Positions 21,089-29,867 of a stretch of DNA of 64,000 bases are shown piece after piece (the stretch's first letter is position 1; each line of letters begins with the position of its first letter). A program made the translations under genes and the position numbers. The notes under the pieces are model-generated. The model saw nothing but the letters and a program-made list of their open reading frames with translations. It made no database searches and had not been told where the DNA came from. The stretch is taken from positions 27,402,165 to 27,466,164 of the forward strand of contig OX424564.1 of NCBI GenBank assembly GCA_949152475.1. Direction: 5' to 3'. Origin of the DNA: Terebella lapidaria (lineage: Eukaryota; Annelida; Polychaeta; Terebellida; Terebellidae).

Positions 21089-23887
21089 TTACTTGTCCTC
21101 CCGTTCACGCCTGCTGGCGGGAGGAGGCGGGGCCGCTGGCGATGCCTGCCGCATCAGCTGTAGCTGTTCGTCCGGGGGTAGTCTGGGCAGGATGGACACG
21201 ATCGTGGCCAACAACTCCCCCGGGATGGTCGGTGTGGTCGGGGTCGACGGAGCTTGTGCCTCCGATGGCGTCGGGGTCGAAGTCGCTCGAAGCCGAGTGA
21301 TTTCCTGTCGTTGGTGGGCGACTTGGTCCTCCAACTGAGTCACACGGACTCGAAGCCGTAGATTCTCTTCGGACAGGGCGTCCGGGAACGTGGGCTGGTG
21401 GCGCTCATGCAGAGCACCCATCCCAAAGCCGACAGACAGGCCGTTATATTCTGCCTGCCTGATGTGGTGATCCAGGGCCGACAGGTACTCCCGACGAATC
21501 AGTCGCAAGTACTGGTGCGCTAAATCGTCAGCGCGGGCGAGTGACAGGGTCGGAAGGTGCTCCTCCGGTTCTGACGGCAGAAGCAAGGGGTCGGCATTAT
21601 GGGCGGCCTGTTCGAGACGAGCCGTCCAAAAGTCCTCGTGGAATCCGAGGTAGTTCGGGAGCCGCTGGGCGTCCTCATCCCGTAGGAAGTCTGTGAGGTC
21701 GGGATTCTGGCCGGGTAGTGCCTGCAGGCCGGGAAGCGAGCGGGTCGCCAAACGTCTGCCGTGTTGCCGCAGGAACTGGAAATCGGCCGCGAACTCGCCG
21801 GATCCATGAAGCGGCAGACGCTCGTCGAGGTCTCTGTGGAGTGACTCGAGCTGCTCTGGGTCGTCCACTTGGAGTCGGGGCCGGTCTCGATCGGTGCCGC
21901 GTGTCGGAACGGAACGCAGAGGTTCCACTTCCTCCGTGAGGTACGGCGGGAGCGGGACGGGTTCCACCATCCGTCGTGAAGGCTCCGGTGAAGATTCCGG
22001 GGTCGAAAACGGTGTCGGGGTCGCACGTACAGGAGATCCGGGTGCAATCTCCCTGAGTGGAGGTGGCCGATCCTCAACTGGACTCTTCGGCTCGGGAGTC
22101 TCCTTGCCGGTTGATGACGATACCGGTGTGGTATTCAGGGGTCGACTTGGGAGTGGCGGATACTCCTCAGGTGGAGGGACCAATCCCTCACGGACTCGGT
22201 AGTCCGTGACGTTAGAGGCCGTGGGTCGTTCCACAACCATCCGCCGGGGTATGATATCCGACGGCCGAGCTCTAGACGGGGTCGAAGATGTCACTGTGGT
22301 GACCGGTCGAGTTGTCGCTGGCGACACCACTGTCGCGAACGAAGCCGTCGTGACGACTGCCGAGGCCGAAACACCGGTGGTCGTTGTCGGGACCTCCTCC
22401 GCCGTGCTCACTGATGTCGTCTGGTAGTTTATGGGCCGAACGAAGAAGATCGTACTGGGTCGTCGAATTCGAACCCGCGTGTTCATGGTCTCGATGTCAC
22501 TGACCATGCGGGTAAGCCGAATCTCGTCTGCCGGGGTCGAAGCACGATTGTACTCCAGTCGACGGAGTACCTGTTGCACTTCCGGGGCCGAGTTGGGCGG
22601 ATACTGCTCAAAGAGCTCTGGCGCCATGTGCCAGATGCCGAACGTCAGGACGGTGTTGACATCCCTCCTGAAGATCGGGATGTTGGCCGGAACTCTTGGG
22701 GGTCGATAATTCGGGTTCGGCTGCATGTCGACTCTGCAGCGCAGCGCGAACCTGACGAGCATGGGGCCGGATGCCGATAGTCGTCCTTCCTGGTAGAAGG
22801 GGAACGACGTCACGTGTTGCGGGGTCGCTTGAGACAGATGCCGGAACATCTCCTCCTGGGCCAATGTCCGGAAGCCGTCGCGGGCCGGACACACGAAGTA
22901 GCGCAGGAACGGAAAATGATACGCTAGCACGTGCGCATCAAGACTCTGGGCCGTCCGAAAAGGTCCGCGTCGTGGCACGGAGGACCACTGTCGTTCTCCT
23001 GCTCCCTCCTCTTCGCCGATGCAGAAGGGGCACTCGAATCGACCGTCTCCACGCTGTAGCGGGGCCAATGTGAGGAGGTTTCCCTCCGACAGGGTCGACT
23101 GCTCATCGAAGTTATGGATGTGGCCGTACCCAGCGCTCCGATTTCGCTTACTGAGTGGAACCTTGTTCCAGTCTATGGGCCGAGTTCCGTAGGGTGTCAC
23201 GGGAGGTGGCACCAATTCCATTAACTCCGCCACTTGCCGACGGAAAGTCGAGGTCGGGGCCGTAATAGCAGATCCGCCGCTGGAGCGTGACGAACTGCTG
23301 GAGGTCGATCGGGCTCCCGCTCCATGCTTCTTCTTGAAAGAAGTATAAGTTCTCTTGTTTGGAGAACGGGAGGCCGCAGGTCGTGCTACCGCTGAACCGG
23401 AAGCGGGTGAAGTCGGGGCCGGAGCGATCGGGGCGATCACCTGATTTGCTGGGTCGGGTTGGCGGCTCGCGGTGGCGACTCGTTGAGCTTCTTGGGCCGC
23501 TTGTCGTGCCTCAATCGCACGCTGGACGATACTTCCGCCCTCCTCGAGTCGGCGGAAGCGTTCGGGGTCGATATTGAAGATATCATCCGGAGTCGGGCTC
23601 GGTGTATGGCGCTCTCCTCGTTGCGCCAGCTTGCTCCGGGCCGTTTTGGGTCGCGCTCCCTTTCCTGATCCGCTTGCCGTGTCACTGAGCGTGACTGGAT
23701 CGCGCTGTTCAGGCTGCGAGTCGGGGCCGGACGAAACTTCGTTGTCGGGGACGACTATAGGATGATCCGATTCATCCCCGGTGTCGATCACTTGGACGGT
23801 GATGTTATCGCCGTCCAACTTAACTGTGCGGGGCCGATTGTCACCTGGGTCGCTATTTTCCCGGTCGTCTCCGGGTTTGTCAGCCAT
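21089..23887 (-). CDS. ORF3 of the gypsy element, unknown 932-residue protein
   Basis: This is a long open frame in the sense direction of the element, placed after pol where retroviruses have env. It has no signal peptide and no membrane segment, so it does not look like an envelope protein. Residues 1-215 are polar and low-complexity, with basic stretches (for example PNKRTYTSFKKKHG near 176-189) that could act as nuclear signals. Residues 286-324 hold a zinc-finger-like CxxC...HxxxxH (C286, C289, H319, H324), followed by C333, H350 and H358. The middle is Pro/Ser/Thr-rich, and residues about 850-880 look like a short coiled coil (LRLRVRVTQLEDQVAHQRQE). A nuclear nucleic-acid-binding role is an inference. 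No family is recognised. Confidence 0.75.
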   Translation of the reverse strand: MADKPGDDRENSDPGDNRPRTVKLDGDNITVQVIDTGDESDHPIVVPDNEVSSGPDSQPEQRDPVTLSDTASGSGKGARPKTARSKLAQRGERHTPSPTPDDIFNIDPERFRRLEEGGSIVQRAIEARQAAQEAQRVATASRQPDPANQVIAPIAPAPTSPASGSAVARPAASRSPNKRTYTSFKKKHGAGARSTSSSSSRSSGGSAITAPTSTFRRQVAELMELVPPPVTPYGTRPIDWNKVPLSKRNRSAGYGHIHNFDEQSTLSEGNLLTLAPLQRGDGRFECPFCIGEEEGAGERQWSSVPRRGPFRTAQSLDAHVLAYHFPFLRYFVCPARDGFRTLAQEEMFRHLSQATPQHVTSFPFYQEGRLSASGPMLVRFALRCRVDMQPNPNYRPPRVPANIPIFRRDVNTVLTFGIWHMAPELFEQYPPNSAPEVQQVLRRLEYNRASTPADEIRLTRMVSDIETMNTRVRIRRPSTIFFVRPINYQTTSVSTAEEVPTTTTGVSASAVVTTASFATVVSPATTRPVTTVTSSTPSRARPSDIIPRRMVVERPTASNVTDYRVREGLVPPPEEYPPLPSRPLNTTPVSSSTGKETPEPKSPVEDRPPPLREIAPGSPVRATPTPFSTPESSPEPSRRMVEPVPLPPYLTEEVEPLRSVPTRGTDRDRPRLQVDDPEQLESLHRDLDERLPLHGSGEFAADFQFLRQHGRRLATRSLPGLQALPGQNPDLTDFLRDEDAQRLPNYLGFHEDFWTARLEQAAHNADPLLLPSEPEEHLPTLSLARADDLAHQYLRLIRREYLSALDHHIRQAEYNGLSVGFGMGALHERHQPTFPDALSEENLRLRVRVTQLEDQVAHQRQEITRLRATSTPTPSEAQAPSTPTTPTIPGELLATIVSILPRLPPDEQLQLMRQASPAAPPPPASRREREDK

Positions 23888-25335
23888 GCTGACGGGCCGA
23901 AATTAAGCCGAAGTACTTCCCAAGTACTGACTAGGCTGGCTGTAACAAAGTCTGGATTTCTTCAAAACCAGCCTAGTTCAAATGCCGATAATACAAGCCG
24001 AATTAACTCCAAAGTCTTGTGACCAGGATTTCAATGATATCACAGTCTATAGGCCGATAAGTATTGTTCGATTAGCACAGTTTCTATAACAATAGTCTGT
24101 ATCTCAATAGCCGAAACTTCTGACAATAGTCCTTCTCCTCCAAAGTCTCAGGCACAAGTGACCTGATTGCCGCTAATCTTCAATGCCGTACACAAAGATG
24201 CTGACAGCATCTCGATTCTCAGAACTGGGCCGGGGGGCGCTCTCTATATGTATAGAAAACGTCTTTACGTTATGTATCATTGTTCCAAGCGTACACACAG
24301 CAAGGCGGGGCCGTCGTCAAGGAAACGCGAAGCGATCCTTCTCTGACCTCTTGGGTCAGTCCATTACGACAGTAGGGGTGTCCTCACACTGTCCAGATTT
24401 CCGTATGTCCATCTGCCGTCCCCTGGATAACTCGTGCCGAATCATTGTCTTTTTATACTAGTCGACTGTTCAGATTACTGGGCTCTTTTTGCCCGACGAC
24501 TCACTATTGTAATTATTAGGGGCGACTTCATGTAGGTGCTGTAAACAGCTAAAATGTTTATTAGCGCTCGTGCGTGCCTTGTGAACTCATCAGTCCATCA
24601 TTCCTTCTCCCACAAGTTAGCGCACAATAAACTACGGGGTCGAGTTGCTGTTTCACAGACGACACACAGTTATTAAAGGCTGAGATATGAATATCAATCA
24701 CTCACAGGGGCGGACATCGTTCCATTCATTTTCAGCCAGTTCACAGGACGACGGGGCCGCAATTATTGTAGGGGTCGAAATTGCAATGATCTGGGTCGGT
24801 CACACCGCGGCGCTTTGAATATTTTGGGTGATGAATTTGGTGACAGGCCGCATCTTGGCATGATAGCTTTTCCGTGACTGGTTCCCGTACCACTGGGCCG
24901 TTCCTCCGAATATTACATGGAGTGAGTAGAGGCTCTGTCGACGCATACTCCAGAACGAATCACACTATCACCTCTTCGACAACTAAGTGGCCTTACTCAC
25001 GGTGTGACTGGTTATTATCCTCTTCGGCTGACACATGGATTGAAGCTTTACATGATAATCTTAGTCAGTGCGTAACATACGCCTTGATCAATGGTACATG
25101 TTATACGGGGTCGAAACACATATCATAACGCAACCAATTTTTCACCAGCATCATAATTATAATATCATATCTAGTGTGTATATATCGAATTTGCCTCACT
25201 GACATCTTGTACATATTAAATGCATATATTGTTATTGTAATATAATATATTATTATTGGGAAAGACATGATATCATAGTCCATTAGACATGCGTAATTCA
25301 TCATCAATGGTATCAATCAGATAACAAGGCCGGGG
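23888..25335 (-). other. Spacer between pol and ORF3 of the gypsy element
   Basis: This 1.45 kb has no large open frame. It is unusually rich in GGGCCG/GGGTCG words on the plus strand (near 24230, 24306, 24645, 24754, 24771, 24799, 24895 and 25109). It could hold the splice acceptor or promoter for ORF3, which is an inference. An AT-rich stretch at 25130-25280 has none of the words. Confidence 0.6.
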
Positions 25336-28300
25336 TTATCTGTAGCGGGCCGGTCTGCGTGCATTACGTCTGGGTCGATTTGGTCGTGCAGGCGGGGGCG
25401 TAGCCTCGCTTGTCTCAGGGTCGGAAGATACCACAGGCTTTTGCCTGCGTGTCTTGCGTGCCGGTTTTGGTGTGTCGGAACTTGATCTGTGTGATCTTTT
25501 CCGTTGCCGATGTCGACTTGAGCCGGATGAAGTCGGAGATCGCGATTGACGATCCTGGGTCGTTTGCGAATCAGACTCTGCTGTTTGGTCTGAATCGGTA
25601 TGTCGATCTTGGATTGTTACCTCCCAAGGGTAATAGAACTCCTTGAGAAGTCCCATGGGGTCGGGTGACTGTTCTGGGTCGGACTTGCTTGACGACGACG
25701 TGGGTCGTACAGGGTCGGAGTAAATGTGGGCCGCTTGGTTGTCACCTTCGTATGGCTTGAGCACATCCAGATGAACAACACGAGTGTTCCGAGGGTTGGA
25801 AACCAGGGCGATTCGGTAATCAACCTCGGTTACACGGTCGATGATCCTCCAGGGACCAGTCCAGGGCCGAGCGAACTTATTATTCTGCGTGAGTGGCAGA
25901 TAATAATACCGGACCAGTTCGCCTGGTTGAAACTGGGGTCGTGGTTTCGCGTGGGCGTCATAACCCAACTTTTGCCGAATTGCCGCTTTCTCGAGATGGT
26001 CTTGGGCGAAACCGTGGGCCGTCCTGATGGCTTGCCGCAAATACTCCACATACTCCGGACCACACGGAGGTAGAGGCTCAGGGTCGTAGGTCGGAAACAT
26101 GAGGTCGACTGGCAAGTTACACTCGTGTCCATACACCATCAGATGCGGGGTGCATCCCGTGGACGAGTGTACTGAGGTTCGATAGGCCATTGACACATAT
26201 GGCAAGTGCAAGTCCCAATCGTTTGCACGATCGCTGACGAACGCACTCAGCATGTTGAGCAATGTCCTGTTGAATCGCTCAACCTGGCCGTCGCTCTGGG
26301 GTCGGTATGGGGTCGTACGAATCTTCTTAGCGCCCAGTAGACGCACAACATGCCGGAACAGGGACGACTCGAACTCAGTACCTTGATCGCTATGGACCGC
26401 TTTGGGGACACCGTGGTAGACTATCCACCGATTCACCAGGGTGTCGGCAACATTTTTGGCCGTATGTCGCCGTAGCGGAAAAGCGTCAGTGTACTTCGTA
26501 AAGTAGTCCGACACGACTAGTACATACCGATAGCCTCTTCCCGTGACCTTGTGGGTGTCGAGGATGTCCATCGCTATTCTGTCGAACGGCGCTCCTGTCG
26601 GTAGCTGTGTCAGGGGCGATCTTTTTGGGGCCGGTTTACCCTTGCGGGTCACACATTGCGGGCAGCGGGCACACCAGCGGGCGACGTCCAGCGCCAAGCC
26701 GGGCCAGTAGAATCGGCGCCTGACTCTCTCGATGGTACGCTGTATGCCGAGATGTCCGACAATCTTGAGGTCGTGTAGTTGGTGCAAAACTTGTGTCCTG
26801 AGTGCTACGGGGAGCACGGTTTGCACCACAGGCCGTCCAGCAGGGTCGGGTTTTATATGTCGAACTAGCACACCGTCTTGTAACGCCAGGAGGTTCCAGC
26901 GGGAAACAAGTGTTTTTACCTCCTCTCCTTGGCGGGCGACTTCTCGTGAGTCGGGCTTGGTGCCGGCTAGTATCCATTGCCGCACCTTTCCGACGCTGGG
27001 GTCGGCTTGCTGTGCCGCGACAATGTCCTGGGTCGAATAGTCCGAAAGCCACTTTTGTCCATCAAGTGTGGCGTCCAAAGCACGGACTCGAACAACTTGG
27101 CGTGCCGAAACTAGCTGGGGCAAGACCGGTGATGTTATCGAATCACTGTCCAGGAGGTCTGCCCTTGTCTGGGTCGGAACAACAGTTATCCGACGAACTG
27201 GAAGTTCTCCGGAACTTGTTTCTGGGTCGGTCGGAGGTGTGACGAGTCGTCCGGGACAGTCTTGGTGTTTGCAACTGTGGCACCGTGACAAGCCGTCGGC
27301 GTTACCGTGTAATTTTCCGGGTCGATGCTCTATCCGAAAGTCATACTGCTGTAGCTTGGCGAGCCACCTAGCGAGCATGCCGTCGGCGTCGCTGTAGTTT
27401 TTCAGCCACCTTAGCGAGCTATGGTCGGTTCGGAGGAGGAATTTCCTACCCCAGAGGTAGTGCCGATAGTGTTGCACCATCTCAACTACTGCCAGTAGTT
27501 CCCGATAGGTGGTGCAATAGTTCCGCTGGGTCCGGGACAGGGTCTTGCTGGCGAACCCGATGGGGATCTCCTTCCCGTTAACCCTTTGTGAGAGGGCTCC
27601 TCCCACAGCAAAGCCGCTTGCATCCGTATCGAGGATGAAGTAGTCCTCCGGATTCTGGGTCGGATGAGCGAGCTTGGGCGCCTTGATGAGGGCGTCGCGG
27701 AGTCGCTGGAAAGCTCGTCGCTGGGCCGGTCCCCAAGTGAAGTGGCATTCACCTCGGGTAAGCGCTACGAGAGGTTCAGCGATCTCAGCGTAGTCCTTGA
27801 TGAATCGCCTGTGGTAGTTGGCGAAACCAAGGAAAGCCCTGACGTCGGTGATCTCACACGGGGTCGGCCATTCTCTGATGGCTTTGACTTTGTTGGGGTC
27901 GACTCGGATTCCTTGGCCGCTCACTATGAACCCTAAGTACAAGATTTCCCGTTGGAACAACTCACACTTCTTGGGCTGAAGTTTCAGGCCTGCCGATCTG
28001 ATTCGATCCAGGACCGCTTCCAGGTTTGCGAGTGCCTGATCGAATGTTCTGCCGTAAGCTATCACGTCGTCGAGATAGCACATACACCGGGTCCACAAGT
28101 AACCACGGAGTATGGTCTCCATAAGCCGTTCGAAGGTTGCCGGGGCGTTGCTAAGGCCGAATGGCATGACCTTAAACTGATAGAGTCCCTTCCTTGTGGC
28201 GAAGGCAGTCTTCGGTCTGTCGCTGGGGTCGACTTCAACCTGCCAGTAGCCAGAGGCCAGGTCTAGGGCCGAGAAGTAGTTGGCGCCTGCCAGGGCGTCA

Positions 28301-29721
28301 TGAGTGTCCTGAATGTTGGGCAAGGGATACGAATCCTTGCGGGTGACGTCATTCAGGAGCCGATAGTCGACACAGAAGCGTACTTGTCCGTTCTTCTTCC
28401 GCACGAGCACTACCTGTGCGCTCCAGGGCGAATCGGACGGCTCAATACACCCCAAGCGGAGCATCTTGTCGATCTCCTCGTCGATGATGCTTTGCTGCGC
28501 CTGAGGGACGCGTCGCTGTCGTTGTCGAATTGGGGCCGAGTTGCCGGTGTCGATTCTATGCTGGACGACTTGGGTCCGTCCCAGTTGGCCGTCTGGGTGC
28601 ATAAATGTGTCCTGGTATTGGTGAACCAGGTTGGCGCAACGCCGATGCTGTTCCGGCGCTAGTCCGGCGCGATCCACCATTTCCTGTAGATGTGGCGGTA
28701 GGTCGCAGTAGTGACTGGCGTCTACCGTGGCCGGGTCGGGCTCCTCTCCGGGTCGTGGCAGGGCTCCGACGACACTTTCGACAGGGCTTGCTATGGCGAC
28801 AGGGTCGGAACGGGTGAGCGTAATGCCGGTATCTGCTGGATTGACTACCGACACCTTTACGCACTGCCGATTCAGGGTCGTAAGTGTTCTCCCCATGATG
28901 AGGTCGGTTTCCTCGGGAAAGGTCGTAAGTGGCTGGACTATCCTCGGGTGTTGTCGAACTCGAACTCGGGAAGTCGGGACCAGCTCCACTATTGCTTCGC
29001 TGCGTGCGGGGACGGTGACAGCTCGTCGCACGGCCATTCTGACAACATTGGCCTCAATGTCTTTATGGGCGAACAGGATTTCTTTGTGCACCTGTATCGT
29101 CCCTTCACCGTAATTCACTACAGCGTGAGCTTGCCGAAAAAAGTTCATGCCGAGAATCATGTCGTCATGTATGTCAGCCACACAAAAGGTTACGACCATA
29201 TGGTTAGTTCCGACCTGTATTGAGAGGTCGATCAGTCCATCGATCGGGCTTGACTGTCCGGTGACGTCACGAATAATAGCCGAAGTAGACCGCAAATGTC
29301 GCTGGTCAGCGGGGACGTGACGTAGCTGATCGCGTCGGAGCAGGGAGATCTGCGCTCCGGAGTCGAGTACAGCCTTTATCGTCTTGTTTCCGACGTGTAC
29401 CGGCAACTTCCAGCATTTGTGATTGGTGGCGCTGGAGTTGTTGATGACAGCCGGAATTTCGGGGTCGTCTAGCGGTGGCCGGAAGAGTGTGTGCAAAGGC
29501 GGCAGTTTGGATTCCGGTCCACTCGGAAAAGCATAGAATCCTCCGTCGTCGGAGATCCACTCGATCTCGGACATGCTGTCCGTTCCGGTGCCGTTGGCGG
29601 TCGGGGGTGACACCCCTTCAGGACGACGGTCTCCACGTGGTGGTCGCTGTGGCCGCGGTGCGGACACCCCTTCATGAAAAGAGGCCGATTTCGGGGTCGG
29701 AGCTTGACATTTTGTACACAC
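25336..29721 (-). CDS. pol: Gypsy Pol polyprotein (protease-RT-RNase H-integrase)
   Basis: Open for 1461 residues. The aspartic protease motif is LDSGAQ (about 119-124). The reverse transcriptase runs about 415-600 with the catalytic YLDD at 549-552. RNase H follows, starting near ILDTDASG (about 696-703). The integrase has an HHCC zinc finger (HDLK...HLGI...CARCPQC, about 980-1020), a DDE core (AMDILD, HSDQGTEFE and QVERFNR, about 1045-1160) and a C-terminal GPY/F-type module (WTGPWRI). The domain order places it in Ty3/gypsy. Pol copies the element RNA into DNA and integrates it. Gag and pol lie in different frames, as is common in the family. Confidence 0.95.
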   Translation of the reverse strand: MCTKCQAPTPKSASFHEGVSAPRPQRPPRGDRRPEGVSPPTANGTGTDSMSEIEWISDDGGFYAFPSGPESKLPPLHTLFRPPLDDPEIPAVINNSSATNHKCWKLPVHVGNKTIKAVLDSGAQISLLRRDQLRHVPADQRHLRSTSAIIRDVTGQSSPIDGLIDLSIQVGTNHMVVTFCVADIHDDMILGMNFFRQAHAVVNYGEGTIQVHKEILFAHKDIEANVVRMAVRRAVTVPARSEAIVELVPTSRVRVRQHPRIVQPLTTFPEETDLIMGRTLTTLNRQCVKVSVVNPADTGITLTRSDPVAIASPVESVVGALPRPGEEPDPATVDASHYCDLPPHLQEMVDRAGLAPEQHRRCANLVHQYQDTFMHPDGQLGRTQVVQHRIDTGNSAPIRQRQRRVPQAQQSIIDEEIDKMLRLGCIEPSDSPWSAQVVLVRKKNGQVRFCVDYRLLNDVTRKDSYPLPNIQDTHDALAGANYFSALDLASGYWQVEVDPSDRPKTAFATRKGLYQFKVMPFGLSNAPATFERLMETILRGYLWTRCMCYLDDVIAYGRTFDQALANLEAVLDRIRSAGLKLQPKKCELFQREILYLGFIVSGQGIRVDPNKVKAIREWPTPCEITDVRAFLGFANYHRRFIKDYAEIAEPLVALTRGECHFTWGPAQRRAFQRLRDALIKAPKLAHPTQNPEDYFILDTDASGFAVGGALSQRVNGKEIPIGFASKTLSRTQRNYCTTYRELLAVVEMVQHYRHYLWGRKFLLRTDHSSLRWLKNYSDADGMLARWLAKLQQYDFRIEHRPGKLHGNADGLSRCHSCKHQDCPGRLVTPPTDPETSSGELPVRRITVVPTQTRADLLDSDSITSPVLPQLVSARQVVRVRALDATLDGQKWLSDYSTQDIVAAQQADPSVGKVRQWILAGTKPDSREVARQGEEVKTLVSRWNLLALQDGVLVRHIKPDPAGRPVVQTVLPVALRTQVLHQLHDLKIVGHLGIQRTIERVRRRFYWPGLALDVARWCARCPQCVTRKGKPAPKRSPLTQLPTGAPFDRIAMDILDTHKVTGRGYRYVLVVSDYFTKYTDAFPLRRHTAKNVADTLVNRWIVYHGVPKAVHSDQGTEFESSLFRHVVRLLGAKKIRTTPYRPQSDGQVERFNRTLLNMLSAFVSDRANDWDLHLPYVSMAYRTSVHSSTGCTPHLMVYGHECNLPVDLMFPTYDPEPLPPCGPEYVEYLRQAIRTAHGFAQDHLEKAAIRQKLGYDAHAKPRPQFQPGELVRYYYLPLTQNNKFARPWTGPWRIIDRVTEVDYRIALVSNPRNTRVVHLDVLKPYEGDNQAAHIYSDPVRPTSSSSKSDPEQSPDPMGLLKEFYYPWEVTIQDRHTDSDQTAESDSQTTQDRQSRSPTSSGSSRHRQRKRSHRSSSDTPKPARKTRRQKPVVSSDPETSEATPPPARPNRPRRNARRPARYR

Positions 29722-29867
29722 CCCTTCAAGGAGCTGAGGTGTGGGCTGGGCCGGCTGTGGGGTCGTTATTGGTGTCGTTACCGGTACAGTAGTCGTGACA
29801 ACCGCAGATGTGGAGCGGGGAACGTTGTCCTGTTGTCTGGAAGGTCCTTGCTCCTCAGCACCTTCCC

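Noticed and set aside
21089-23887. ORF3 as an envelope gene
   Set aside because: No signal peptide, no transmembrane segment and no furin-type site; the composition is that of a soluble, partly disordered protein.
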